Shown here in pieces: positions 1 to 9,438 of a DNA stretch of 64,000 bases; within the stretch, counting starts at the first letter, position 1, and every line of letters starts with the position of its first letter. This stretch comes from SYAN01 sp049459795 (GTDB lineage Bacteria > Actinomycetota > Actinomycetes > Nanopelagicales > Nanopelagicaceae), in assembly GCA_049459795.1 (NCBI GenBank), contig JBMUDS010000001.1:87807-151806 (forward strand). Direction: 5' to 3'. The notes beneath the pieces were generated by a model. That model did no database searches and was not told the origin of the DNA. It was given only the letters and a program-made list of their open reading frames with translations. The translations under genes were made by a program, and so were the position numbers.

Positions 1-1
1 C

Positions 2-2941
2 GCCCTTCTTGCTGGAGAATTGACCGGTGTAGTTATCGATCCTGCACGCCTTCTGGTGCTGACCTTCTCCAGGAGCCATGCAGATTTCCTTCGTGATCGC
101 ATCGCTATCAATGCTTCGACGATCGCGCGTGAACCGATCGCGCGCACTTTCGCAGCGCTCGCATTCTCGATAGTGCGAATGGCACTCGAAGAGGATGTTC
201 GTGAACCCATTCTCCTCTCTGGCGCTGAGCAGGATCAGATGATGAGGACTTTCCTTACATCGGAATTCGAAGTCGGTAATTGGCCCGATGATCTCAGTAA
301 AGCGCTAGCGACTCGTGGTTTCGCGAAGGAACTTCGAGATCTCATCTCACGTGCGAAGGAGCGAGGACTTTCTTATCAAGCACTCGAGTCTCTCGGAAGA
401 GAGATAAAGGATCCGAATTGGATTGCAGCAGCGAGATTCTGGAAGCGGATGGAGGAGATTGCCGTCATCCGAGAGAGTGGTGTCGGAGATCCAAAGGAGC
501 GAATCGATCCCAGCGAATTGATCTCACGGGCGGCGCTCTATCTCGAGCGATCCTCAGCGTTACGAGATCGAGTATCGAATCTCTTCGACCATGTTCTAAT
601 CGATCACTTCGAAGAGGGCGATCCATCACATAGACGTCTGCTTCGCGCTATCTCACCGAGAGCAGTCACGATCTTCTTCGATAAGGCGAGCGCCGTCTCC
701 ACCTTCCGCGGCGCAGATCCTGATGGCATCGATGCTTTCATCGATGAGATGAGATCGGAACGCGATGATCTCGAGTCAACCATCGACTTAGGCGCGACAC
801 TTCGTCACAGTCCGAATGCGATGGCCTCTGAAAGCGAGTCGATCGCGCAAGAGGCGAGAGTGATCGCTGAATACCTTCGTATTCGCCATCTTCGAGATGA
901 GATCGAATGGCGTGAGATGGCGGTCATCGTCCGCTCGCCAGGTGAGCATCTCTCCACTATCCGCAGGACCTTGGCACTCTCCAACATCCCGGTATTCCAA
1001 GAGCGCGGAACGACATCACTTGCCGAAAGCTCGGCTATCAAGCCGATGATCATGATCGCAGAGATAGCGCTCGGGACGCTCGAGTTACGGCGCGAGAATT
1101 TCGACAAGGTGTCAGAGCTCCTCCTTTCGGAGTTCGGTGGCCTCGATCCGCTTCGCCTGCGACGGCTCCGTGAAGAGATCAATAGATTACGAGAAGAGGG
1201 CGACCTTCGCTCGACAGACGAGATCATCCTTACTGCGCTCTCTGATCGTGAAGTGATCCTTGATTTCGATCCCCGGAATGAGTTGAAACCACTTGCTGAC
1301 TTATTGAGACGTGCGACCAAAGTGGCACGGTTGCCACAGTCGACGATTACCGATCTGCTTTGGGAAATATGGAACACCGCGACCGATCACTCTGGAGATC
1401 CGATCAGCGAGAAGTGGCGAGATCGCGTCATCGAGAGCAACTCGCTCTATGAGGTGGGAGCTGGGGATCGAGACTTGGATCTCGTCGTGGAACTCTTCGA
1501 AGTGGCGCGACGATTTACGGAGCGATTCCCATTCGCATCTGCCGCACTCTTCCTTGAGGAATTGAAGAGCACGACGATCTTCGGTGACGTGATCGCACCT
1601 CAATCGGATAGTGGGAATCGTGTCACCTTGACCACGGTTCACTCAGCAAAAGGTTCGCAACCGGGTGAATGGAAGGTAGTCGTCATCGCTGGAGTACAAG
1701 AGGGAATCTGGCCGAATCTGACGACACGAGGCTCACTTCTTGGAAGCGAAAGATTGGTTGAGATTCAGCGCTATGGCATCTTGCCTAAGGCAGAACTTGC
1801 CGCGCTATCAGCCACTGCACTCGCCATCGATGAAAAAAGACTCTTCGAATATGCGACATCACGTGCGAGCGAACACCTCTTGGTGACCGCGGTGACGAGA
1901 GAGGATGACCTCCCATCGCCTTATTTCTACGATTTCGCGGCTAGAAATCCCTCTCTCGACGAAGCAGATGCCCCCCTCTCACCATTGCCGATGATCGCTC
2001 ATCTTCGCCGGCAGCTGATGGATGAAGCCGTTCCTAGGGGTGAACGGGAAGGTGCAGCGAGCATGTTGAAGAGACTTGCTCGCGAGGGCTTCGTCCATGC
2101 CGATGCTTCGAAGTGGCTTGGCTTCAACTCATTGACCACAACGTATCCATTGATCGAAGACGGCCACGAGATTCCCATTTCACCGAGCGAGATCGATCGT
2201 TTCATCGAGTGCCAACTTCGTTGGTTCCTTGAAAAGAGTGGCGCTAGAGATGGTGATAGCCAAGCTGCGCTTCTTGGTTCTGCCATCCACGCTTATGCGC
2301 AATTGCTTGCAGAAGGTGAGGTGGATCTAGCGGAGGCTCGCTCTCGATTAGAGCGAACGTGGCATCTCATCGATTCAAGTTCAGGTTGGTCCCACACCCA
2401 TCAATTGCAACGTGCGATTCGAATACTCGAACGATTCGTCGATTGGCAGTCAAGCAATGACCGGAAGCTGATCGCAACGGAAGCGAAGTTGGATCTCGAA
2501 GTCGAGGCGGGCGCCGGAGTGCCGATTCGAATCCGAGGTAGCGCAGATCGAATCGAAATCGATGAGAATGGGAAGTTCTATATCGTCGACCTCAAGACTT
2601 CCTCCTCGCAGATCACTGCCGAAGAAGCCAAGGCCAATCTCCAATTGGCCATCTATCAGACCGGACTTGCTCTTGGTGGCTTCGAAGAGATCGGCGAAAG
2701 AGATGGCGATCGTGAGTTAGGCGGCGCAGAGTTGGTCTACCCAGCAAGCAAGACCAAGTCTGTCGCGACACGGGAACAACCTCCGATTGATCCTGATGAG
2801 ATCGCAGAGCGCGTCGGCAAAGAGGCGACAGCTATGGCAGGTTCATCCTTCATCGCAACGATCAATTCGAGTTGCAGAACGTGCGCGGTGAGAACGCTCT
2901 GTCCGATGCAAGGTAGTGGGCGATCGGTGGTGCGTCGATGA
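2..2941 (+). CDS. adnA: AdnA-type helicase-nuclease subunit, 5' end missing
   Basis: This is the larger part of a UvrD/RecB-like helicase fused to a RecB-family nuclease, one half of the AdnAB machine that resects double-strand breaks in actinobacteria. The frame is open to the left edge and the P-loop is not in the window, so the N-terminus lies upstream and the TTG at 20 is not a real start. Motor motifs look degenerate: motif II reads IDHFEEGD rather than DExQD, and motif III lacks the usual GDPxQ. The C-terminal nuclease shows GSADRIEID and VDLKT, then QLAIYQ. One Cys in FIEC plus C-x2-C-x5-C near the end match the AddB/AdnA-type iron-sulfur cage. It overlaps adnB by ATGA, so translation is probably coupled. 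Confidence 0.85.
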   Translation, partial: ALLAGELTGVVIDPARLLVLTFSRSHADFLRDRIAINASTIAREPIARTFAALAFSIVRMALEEDVREPILLSGAEQDQMMRTFLTSEFEVGNWPDDLSKALATRGFAKELRDLISRAKERGLSYQALESLGREIKDPNWIAAARFWKRMEEIAVIRESGVGDPKERIDPSELISRAALYLERSSALRDRVSNLFDHVLIDHFEEGDPSHRRLLRAISPRAVTIFFDKASAVSTFRGADPDGIDAFIDEMRSERDDLESTIDLGATLRHSPNAMASESESIAQEARVIAEYLRIRHLRDEIEWREMAVIVRSPGEHLSTIRRTLALSNIPVFQERGTTSLAESSAIKPMIMIAEIALGTLELRRENFDKVSELLLSEFGGLDPLRLRRLREEINRLREEGDLRSTDEIILTALSDREVILDFDPRNELKPLADLLRRATKVARLPQSTITDLLWEIWNTATDHSGDPISEKWRDRVIESNSLYEVGAGDRDLDLVVELFEVARRFTERFPFASAALFLEELKSTTIFGDVIAPQSDSGNRVTLTTVHSAKGSQPGEWKVVVIAGVQEGIWPNLTTRGSLLGSERLVEIQRYGILPKAELAALSATALAIDEKRLFEYATSRASEHLLVTAVTREDDLPSPYFYDFAARNPSLDEADAPLSPLPMIAHLRRQLMDEAVPRGEREGAASMLKRLAREGFVHADASKWLGFNSLTTTYPLIEDGHEIPISPSEIDRFIECQLRWFLEKSGARDGDSQAALLGSAIHAYAQLLAEGEVDLAEARSRLERTWHLIDSSSGWSHTHQLQRAIRILERFVDWQSSNDRKLIATEAKLDLEVEAGAGVPIRIRGSADRIEIDENGKFYIVDLKTSSSQITAEEAKANLQLAIYQTGLALGGFEEIGERDGDRELGGAELVYPASKTKSVATREQPPIDPDEIAERVGKEATAMAGSSFIATINSSCRTCAVRTLCPMQGSGRSVVRR

Positions 2942-5900
2942 TCTACACCGAAGCAGAGATCACGGCAGCGCTTCATAAGGTCGACCCGAAGATCAAGACG
3001 CCAACTCCGGAGCAGAGCAAGATCATCTCGGCGCCACTGGATCCCGCGATCGTCATCGCTGGTGCTGGCTCTGGAAAGACAGAGACCATGGCATCGCGCG
3101 TCCTCTTCTTGGTTGCGAACCGACTGGTAAAACCAAATGAGATCCTCGGCCTCACCTTCACACGTAAGGCAGCTGGCGAATTAGCGATCCGCGTTCGCCT
3201 TCGACTACGTCAACTCGCCGAGACAGGATTGATCGACAGATCGCTCCTTATCACAGATCCGACGATCCTCACCTATCACTCATACGCTTCGAAGATCGTC
3301 GCTGATTATGGGCTTCGCCATGGCGTTGATAGCGATTTCACACCACTCGGTGAGGCGGCGCTCTTCCAATTGGCAAGTGAAGTGGTGAGTCATCACACTG
3401 AGATGGATGCCGATGTCGAAGTGAGTGCCAAAGATGCGACAGACCACGTCATCTCACTATCACGTCTCATCTCGGAACATGGCAGCACCATCGATCAGGT
3501 ACGACGGGTGACTGAGAAGGTCCTCGAAGGGGTGCTCTCACTTCCCGGTACTCACACAACAGAACATAAGAAGATCATCAAGAGCTCGAAGTTACGCCTT
3601 GCATTGCTTCCGATGGTGGAGCGATTCGATGAGTTGCGACGGGATCGGAATGCATTCTCTTTCGATGATCAGATGTCGATGGCTTCGACGATCGCACAAG
3701 AATTCAGCGAGATCGGGGAAGCGGAACGTGTGAAGTTCAAGGCCGTCCTACTCGATGAGTATCAAGACACATCGCAAAGCCAACTGCGCCTTCTCTCTGC
3801 GCTCTATGGAAGCGGTCATCCTGTTATGGCCGTGGGAGATCCATTCCAATCGATCTACGGATGGCGTGGCGCAAGCGCAGACACGATGTCGACCTTCTTC
3901 TCTTACTTCCCTTCGCCACGAAGTGGAGAATCGCGATATTCGTTGAGCATCAGTTGGCGAAATGACCAAGCGATCCTGACTGCAGCGAATGATCTGATTC
4001 GGGAGATCCAAATGTTCCAAGAAGGTGGCGCAGGCAAGGAAGTGGTGCAACGACTGTCACCTCGAAAAGGTGCTGGCACCGGAGAGGTTCTTGCCGGTGC
4101 TTTCTTGACCCTCGACGAAGAAGCGGAGGCAATCGCAGACTTCTTCGCGCTCCGCTGCAATGACGAGAGCACATCGGCGGTACTGGTTCGCTCGCGTACC
4201 CAGATCGAAGTGATCGAACAGGCGCTACGTGCACGAGGTCTTCCAGTTGACGTGGTTGGCATCGGGGGATTGCTCTACATCCCTGAAGTCGTCGAAGTGA
4301 TTGCACTCCTCAAAGCGATCGCTTTCACAGATCGTGGCGTCGCGCTTGCAAGACTTCTCACTAGCGAGCGATACGCGATCGGGGCTAAGGATCTCTTGGG
4401 CCTTTCGACCTATGCCCGCCTCCTTATCAATGAACGTAGCGGTGGTGTGAAGAACTCATTGATCAAGGAGATCGCTTCGGGGGATCCACTCACTCTTGAG
4501 AATGAAGGGCAATTCGTTGGAAATATCGTCGAGGCACTTGATCTCATCGACCAAGCTCCTCGTCATCTCTTCTCATCGGAGGGATTGCGACGACTGAGAG
4601 AGGCACGAAGGGATATTCAACGAGTCCGAGAAAGATCCGGTTCCTTGATGGATATCACTCTCGAGGCAATACGAACTCTGGGGCTTGAAGTAGAGGTGAT
4701 GGTTCGAGATGGGATCAAGGATGGCATGCGTCATCTTCATCGTTTCATTGATGAGGTGGCACGGTTCCAGAGCGACGGTGGGACGCTCTCAGGATTCTTA
4801 GAATGGATCGATTACGCGATCGCTCGAGAGAGTGGCTTGAAGGAGAGCGAAGTACGTGAGAGCAAAGGACGGATTCAGATCATCACCGTCCACGGCGCCA
4901 AAGGACTTGAGTGGGATTTCGTCGCGGTCCCAGGACTTCGAGATAGCGGCTTCCCCTCTACTGGAAGGGGCCTCGAGAACTGGCTTACTGATGCAGGGGA
5001 TATGCCGTTCTCGCTTCGTGGCGATCGAGATCAACTTCCGAGATTCGATATCTCTACCGTCGAAGATTGTAAGGCTCTCACCGCTCGACAAAAAGAGTTC
5101 ACCTCTCACTGTCGAGGTCGGAAGTATCTCGAAGAGCTACGACTTGGTTATGTCGCATTCACACGAGCGCGAAAAAGTTTGATGGTCTCATTGAGCCATT
5201 TCAAGGAGGGAGTGACAGCGGAGGGACCGAGCCAACTCTTCGATGTGGCAGCACGCTCTGCAACACGAATCAACGAATTCGATGGCACGCTCCCAGATGG
5301 TCCGAATCCTTCACTTGAAAGGCCAAGACAGGGAAGTTGGCCACACGATGCACTGAGAGATGAGAGGGAAGCCTTCGATGAGGCAGTGAAACTTTACGAG
5401 AAGGCACCAGATCTCGACGATGCACAGCTTGAAGAGTTGGATCGGGATCTCTTTGCAGTGATCAATGAAGAGCGGAGTCGTCGATCGGAGAAAGTGGTCA
5501 TGCTCCCGGAACGAATCTCGGTCTCTATGTTGGAGGAGCTCTATAAGGATCCGAATGGACTTGCGATACGGATACGTAGGCCCATGCCATCTCATACCAA
5601 TCTCTTCGCACGACGAGGAACCGAGTTTCATGCCTGGGTAGAGCGATATCTCAACAGACCACAGATTTGGGCCGAGGATGAGTGGGAATGGGATGAGGCA
5701 CTTTCTGACACTCAGTTGAAGGAATTGAAGGATGCTTGGTTATCGTCTGAGTGGGCATCGAGAACACCGCTTGAAGTGGAATTCCCGTTTGAAGTAGTGA
5801 TCGATGGAACGTTGCTCCGTGGTCGAATCGATGCGATCTACCAAGATCCCCGGGATATCGAACGAATCGAAGTCGTCGATTGGAAGACGGGACGAGTCAA

Positions 5901-6099
5901 GAGTGGTGATGATCTATCGAGCGCCGCGACGCAACTCGCCGCATATCGACTCGCGGTCGCAAAGCTCTTCTCAAAGCCGCTCGAATCGATCAGTGCGGCC
6001 TTCCACTACGTCGAAGCGAACGAGACGATCCGTCCGGCTGACCTCTTGGATGAGAAGCGAATCATCCAATTACTGCCGAGATGGGGCGATGATCGCTGA
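2938..6099 (+). CDS. adnB: AdnB-type ATP-dependent helicase-nuclease subunit
   Basis: A 1053-residue SF1A helicase-nuclease that should pair with the upstream AdnA subunit in DNA end resection. The motor is intact: PTPEQ Q-motif, Walker A GAGSGKTE (about 42-49), motif II LLDEYQDTS, motif III GDPFQSIYGWRGA, motif V TVHGAKGLEWD and motif VI YVAFTRARKS. The C-terminal PD-(D/E)XK domain shows GRIDAIYQD and VVDWKTG followed by QLAAY. The ATG overlaps the adnA stop (ATGA). The last 38 bases overlap the convergent gene on the minus strand. The same pair order is found in mycobacteria next to nudC and uvrD2. Confidence 0.9.
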   Translation: MIYTEAEITAALHKVDPKIKTPTPEQSKIISAPLDPAIVIAGAGSGKTETMASRVLFLVANRLVKPNEILGLTFTRKAAGELAIRVRLRLRQLAETGLIDRSLLITDPTILTYHSYASKIVADYGLRHGVDSDFTPLGEAALFQLASEVVSHHTEMDADVEVSAKDATDHVISLSRLISEHGSTIDQVRRVTEKVLEGVLSLPGTHTTEHKKIIKSSKLRLALLPMVERFDELRRDRNAFSFDDQMSMASTIAQEFSEIGEAERVKFKAVLLDEYQDTSQSQLRLLSALYGSGHPVMAVGDPFQSIYGWRGASADTMSTFFSYFPSPRSGESRYSLSISWRNDQAILTAANDLIREIQMFQEGGAGKEVVQRLSPRKGAGTGEVLAGAFLTLDEEAEAIADFFALRCNDESTSAVLVRSRTQIEVIEQALRARGLPVDVVGIGGLLYIPEVVEVIALLKAIAFTDRGVALARLLTSERYAIGAKDLLGLSTYARLLINERSGGVKNSLIKEIASGDPLTLENEGQFVGNIVEALDLIDQAPRHLFSSEGLRRLREARRDIQRVRERSGSLMDITLEAIRTLGLEVEVMVRDGIKDGMRHLHRFIDEVARFQSDGGTLSGFLEWIDYAIARESGLKESEVRESKGRIQIITVHGAKGLEWDFVAVPGLRDSGFPSTGRGLENWLTDAGDMPFSLRGDRDQLPRFDISTVEDCKALTARQKEFTSHCRGRKYLEELRLGYVAFTRARKSLMVSLSHFKEGVTAEGPSQLFDVAARSATRINEFDGTLPDGPNPSLERPRQGSWPHDALRDEREAFDEAVKLYEKAPDLDDAQLEELDRDLFAVINEERSRRSEKVVMLPERISVSMLEELYKDPNGLAIRIRRPMPSHTNLFARRGTEFHAWVERYLNRPQIWAEDEWEWDEALSDTQLKELKDAWLSSEWASRTPLEVEFPFEVVIDGTLLRGRIDAIYQDPRDIERIEVVDWKTGRVKSGDDLSSAATQLAAYRLAVAKLFSKPLESISAAFHYVEANETIRPADLLDEKRIIQLLPRWGDDR

Positions 6100-6856
6100 T
6101 CTTTCCTTGGCCATGCACGATCTCATGCCCCTCGATCCCGTCACTTGCCAGGATGTAATCGAATTGAACTTTCGGTGACCATGATGGATAACTCTTCGAT
6201 TGGGTGAGAGTTTGCAGTGGCGTGGCCTTCGACGCGAGACCCCAAGGAAGGTTGAAATCTCCCATCAGAATGGTGCGCTCGCCCAAGGTACGTAGCCATC
6301 TTTCGGCTGCACGCAGTTGTTTGATATTGAATCCAGGAACGAAAGAGAGATGAGTCGTTGCGATGATGGTGCCGTCGATCAATTCGGCAGCGACCACCAC
6401 TCGCGGTTCATCAGGTACATAGCGAAGACGAATGCCTTTCGGTGTCGGAATCGCAAGCGGTGCGCCAAAAGGTGCCGTACCCAACTCCTTCACATGGAAT
6501 CGCTTCACTTCGATTCGAGAGATGAGCGCGATTCCATATGTAGGGGATTCCTCGCGCTCAGTCGTACTCCATTCACCACCGGGTGTCCCAAAGAGAGTCG
6601 GTTGATAGTGCCAGTACTCACTACCCATCAACTTCGCGATGTGACGAGTCTGATGGATACCACCACTTCGAGGCTGTAAGTCGTCTACTTCTTGGATTGC
6701 AAGGAGATCAGGAGTGAACTCTTTAAGGAATCGGCCGATGCCATTCTCCAATGTCTCTTGAGTGGCACTTCCATCGATGAGTGAACGGCCATTGAGTAGA
6801 TTCCATGAGGTAAGGCGAAGGTTGCGGTGCGACGATCTCCCCGGTTCGGTCGTCAT
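6062..6856 (-). CDS. Endonuclease/exonuclease/phosphatase family hydrolase
   Basis: A 264-residue protein of the EEP (DNase I-like) superfamily, which cuts phosphodiester or phosphate-ester bonds with a divalent metal. Visible family motifs are SWNLLNG (Asn19), AIQEVD (Glu56), THLSF, GDFN and ISDHRP near the C-terminus. There is no signal peptide or membrane segment, so it is likely cytoplasmic. Substrate cannot be told from sequence; its place among repair genes makes nucleic acid plausible. It sits head-on to adnB (38-base overlap) and back-to-back with nudC. A -10 TAACCT lies six bases before the ATG, suggesting a leaderless mRNA. Confidence 0.8.
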   Translation of the reverse strand: MTTEPGRSSHRNLRLTSWNLLNGRSLIDGSATQETLENGIGRFLKEFTPDLLAIQEVDDLQPRSGGIHQTRHIAKLMGSEYWHYQPTLFGTPGGEWSTTEREESPTYGIALISRIEVKRFHVKELGTAPFGAPLAIPTPKGIRLRYVPDEPRVVVAAELIDGTIIATTHLSFVPGFNIKQLRAAERWLRTLGERTILMGDFNLPWGLASKATPLQTLTQSKSYPSWSPKVQFDYILASDGIEGHEIVHGQGKISDHRPISAVIG

Positions 6857-6862
6857 TGGGGC

Positions 6863-6875
6863 AGGTTAGTAGGCT
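6863..6875. promoter_or_regulatory. Back-to-back -10 elements for the EEP gene and nudC
   Basis: On the minus strand TAACCT (6863-6868) lies six bases before the ATG of the EEP gene. On the plus strand TAGGCT (6870-6875) lies seven bases before the nudC ATG. Only one base separates the two hexamers, so RNA polymerase should not be able to occupy both at once. The -35 region of each would lie inside the other gene. Confidence 0.6.
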
Positions 6876-6882
6876 TGCCGAC

Positions 6883-7803
6883 ATGCTGCAGTTGCCGCTT
6901 GCGAAGCAAGTTCTCGATCGAGCCGCAGAGTTGCGTTCCAACGAATCTGTGCTTGAAGCACTCGCATCTGACGGGATCTTCTACCACTTCTACCAAGGTT
7001 CATGGTTGATCGATGGTGAGGTCATCGCATCGCTAGGTAGAGGTGAGAGTGATTCACTGATCAAGAGCGCTGAGCGATATTTCCTCGGTGTCGATGATGA
7101 TCGACGAGGACATTTCCTGATCCATCATCTAGAGACGCCGGAGAGTTCACATCACCTCCATCTTGATTTCAAGAGCCTTCGATCGAAGGTGGCGCTCTTC
7201 TCGCCGTTACATGTCGGTCTTTCGATGCACGGTCAGGGCCTTGCGAATTGGCATGCCACACATCGTTTCTGCTCTCGTTGCGGCAAGGAGACCACTTCGA
7301 TCCTTGGTGGGTCGGTGAGGAGCTGTCCAGACGAACATCATCATTATCCGCGCACTGACCCTGCCATCATCTCCCTGATCAAGGATCGGAGCGACCGAAT
7401 ACTTCTAGGTCATCAAGCGACTTGGCCAGAGGGCCGTTTCTCGACCATCGCAGGTTTCGTCGAACCTGGTGAGTCCTTTGAGAGCGCATTGCACCGAGAG
7501 GTCCTTGAAGAGGTTGGAGTTCCAGTCGCCGAATACCAATATCTTGGATCGCAACCTTGGCCTTTCCCATCCTCAGTGATGATCGCCTTCGAAGCGATCA
7601 CTGATCATCCGGAGTTAGCGCGTCCTGATGGTGAAGAGATCACTGAGATTCGTTGGTTCGATCGCAAAGGACTGAGTGATGCGACGCGACGCGGCGAGAT
7701 CCTGCTGCCACCACCGATCAGCGTTGCGCGAGCGATGATCGATCGTTGGTATGGCGCAGTCGAAGGTGAGCCGTTGAGCACGAAGGACGCTTGGCGTTCG
7801 TGA
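6883..7803 (+). CDS. nudC: NAD(+)/NADH diphosphatase, Nudix family
   Basis: A 306-residue NudC-type enzyme that splits NAD(H) into NMN(H) and AMP and, in some bacteria, removes NAD caps from RNA. A zinc-ribbon region begins FCSRCG and has a third Cys in RSC; where the fourth Cys is expected there are His residues (CPDEHHHYPR). The Nudix box GFVEPGESFESALHREVLEE is complete and is followed by the NudC hallmark SQPWPFP. The ATG at 6883 is preferred over an in-frame TTG at 6856 because a -10 TAGGCT sits seven bases ahead. The stop overlaps the uvrD2-like start (GTGA). Confidence 0.9.
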   Translation: MLQLPLAKQVLDRAAELRSNESVLEALASDGIFYHFYQGSWLIDGEVIASLGRGESDSLIKSAERYFLGVDDDRRGHFLIHHLETPESSHHLHLDFKSLRSKVALFSPLHVGLSMHGQGLANWHATHRFCSRCGKETTSILGGSVRSCPDEHHHYPRTDPAIISLIKDRSDRILLGHQATWPEGRFSTIAGFVEPGESFESALHREVLEEVGVPVAEYQYLGSQPWPFPSSVMIAFEAITDHPELARPDGEEITEIRWFDRKGLSDATRRGEILLPPPISVARAMIDRWYGAVEGEPLSTKDAWRS

Positions 7804-9395
7804 GCGTAAACGCTGAGGCGCTACTAGCCGCATTGGATGATGAGCAACGAAAGGTTGCTACGGCAGTTCGCGGTCCGGTGCTTGTCATCGCTGGAGCAGG
7901 AACTGGAAAGACTCGTGCCATCACACAACGGATCGCATATGGAGTAGAGATCGGCGCATTCGACCCTCGAAAGGTCCTGGCACTGACCTTCACCGCGAAG
8001 GCAGCAGGAGAGATGCGGCAACGTCTCCGCGTCCTTGGCATTCCGGGAGTGCAAGCCCGCACTTTCCATGCTGCAGCGCTCCGTCAATTGATCTATTTCT
8101 GGCCAGAGGTCCTCGGTGGAAGATTCCCCAAGGTCCTTACGACCAAGTCCTCACTCCTCTCAGAGAGTGCTGGTCAGGTCGGCTCTTCGGTGAAGATCAA
8201 TCCGCAATCGCTACGAGAGATCTCAAGCGAAGTCGAATGGAGCAAATCTCTCTCATTGGCTCCGGATCAATATGTCGCGGAAGCAGAGCGCTCCGGGCGA
8301 GAGACGCTCGCACCTTTAGGGGAGATCGCACGGATCTATGAAGCCTATGAATCGATCAAGCGTGATGAGCGAGTGATCGATTTCGAAGATGTCCTCTTAC
8401 TTACCATCGGAATGCTCGAAGAGGAGAGTAGTGTCGCAAGTCGAGTCCGCGATCAGTATCGATTCTTCACTGTTGATGAGTACCAAGATGTCTCACCATT
8501 GCAACAACGGCTCCTCGATCTCTGGCTCGGAAGTCGGAAAGATATCTGTGTCGTCGGTGATCCGGCCCAAACCATCTACAGTTTCACAGGAGCCACACCC
8601 GCTTTCTTGCTCAATTTCACGAAACGTTATCCCGAAGCGGAAGTCGTGCGCCTCAATCGCGGTTATCGCTCCACACAAGAGATCATCAACTACGCCAATC
8701 AATTGATCCGTGACGAAGCATCGGAGTTGATCGCGGGTCAAACACGCCACGGCGATCTCGTTCGCTTGAGTGGACATCCACGTGTCGAAGAGGAGATCAG
8801 GGCGATCGTCCGCGAAGTCGAGAACGAGATCGCGACGCCACGTGATCCCCGGCGAATTGCGATATTGGCACGGACTAATAGTCAATTGGAGGCCCTAGCG
8901 CGTTCGCTTCGGATCGCCGGTATCGAATTCCAGATTCGTGAGAACGAGAGATTCTTCGACTCTCGAGAAGTGATGGATTCGATCCGCCTTATTAGAAGTG
9001 CCTCTGTCTTGAGCGATCCAAATGGAGACTGGCGATCGGAGCTCGATTCGATCCTTGCGCCACTCGGTGGTGATCCAAAGATCAGGGCGATTCGCGATCT
9101 TGCCATGGAAGATCCGACGATCCCGTCGATGCGAGATTTCCTACGGGAGTTGGAGGATCGGAAGGATCAGAACAACCCACCCCAACTTCCAGGAGTTACC
9201 TTGGCGACATTCCACGCCGCGAAAGGATTGGAGTGGGACTCGGTATATCTCTTCGGAGTCTCAGAGGGAATCGTGCCGTGGCCAAGCTCTTCGATCGAAG
9301 AGGAGAAGCGTCTGCTTTATGTTGGGGTCACGCGTGCGAAGGAGCGATTGAGCATCTCTTACTCAGGGGTATCGTCGCCACTGCTGAATAAATAA
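7800..9395 (+). CDS. uvrD2: UvrD2-type ATP-dependent DNA helicase, short form
   Basis: A 531-residue SF1A helicase with Walker A GAGTGKT, motif II VDEYQDVS, motif III GDPAQTIYSFTGA, motif V TFHAAKGLEWD and motif VI YVGVTRAKERL. It fits UvrD2 by position: in mycobacteria uvrD2 also lies between nudC and whiB7. The protein ends shortly after motif VI, so the tetracysteine linker and HRDC domain known in M. tuberculosis UvrD2 (about 700 residues) are absent. GTG at 7800 overlaps the nudC stop; a TTG nine bases upstream is the alternative. The stop lies inside the AT-rich element of the whiB7 promoter. Confidence 0.85.
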   Translation: MSVNAEALLAALDDEQRKVATAVRGPVLVIAGAGTGKTRAITQRIAYGVEIGAFDPRKVLALTFTAKAAGEMRQRLRVLGIPGVQARTFHAAALRQLIYFWPEVLGGRFPKVLTTKSSLLSESAGQVGSSVKINPQSLREISSEVEWSKSLSLAPDQYVAEAERSGRETLAPLGEIARIYEAYESIKRDERVIDFEDVLLLTIGMLEEESSVASRVRDQYRFFTVDEYQDVSPLQQRLLDLWLGSRKDICVVGDPAQTIYSFTGATPAFLLNFTKRYPEAEVVRLNRGYRSTQEIINYANQLIRDEASELIAGQTRHGDLVRLSGHPRVEEEIRAIVREVENEIATPRDPRRIAILARTNSQLEALARSLRIAGIEFQIRENERFFDSREVMDSIRLIRSASVLSDPNGDWRSELDSILAPLGGDPKIRAIRDLAMEDPTIPSMRDFLRELEDRKDQNNPPQLPGVTLATFHAAKGLEWDSVYLFGVSEGIVPWPSSSIEEEKRLLYVGVTRAKERLSISYSGVSSPLLNK

Positions 9396-9431
9396 ATCAC
9401 CTTGCCTGAGGCAAGGCGAGATTGCTACCCT
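9387..9431 (+). promoter_or_regulatory. whiB7 promoter with AT-rich activator element
   Basis: AATAAATAAAT (9387-9397) is followed four bases later by a -35-like TTGCCT (9402-9407), an 18-base spacer and a -10-like TACCCT (9426-9431). This is the layout known for WhiB7-activated promoters, where the AT-hook of WhiB7 binds an AT-rich patch just upstream of -35. The first transcribed base would fall at or next to the ATG of the leader ORF at 9439. Autoregulation by the downstream WhiB7 is inferred. Confidence 0.75.
9400..9416. repeat. Perfect inverted repeat over the whiB7 -35 element
   Basis: CCTTGCC-TGA-GGCAAGG: two seven-base arms with a three-base loop. It covers the -35 hexamer at 9402-9407 and begins just after the uvrD2 stop. 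It could be a protein-binding site. As a terminator for uvrD2 it lacks a T-run. Confidence 0.6.
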
Positions 9432-9438
9432 CACCCTC

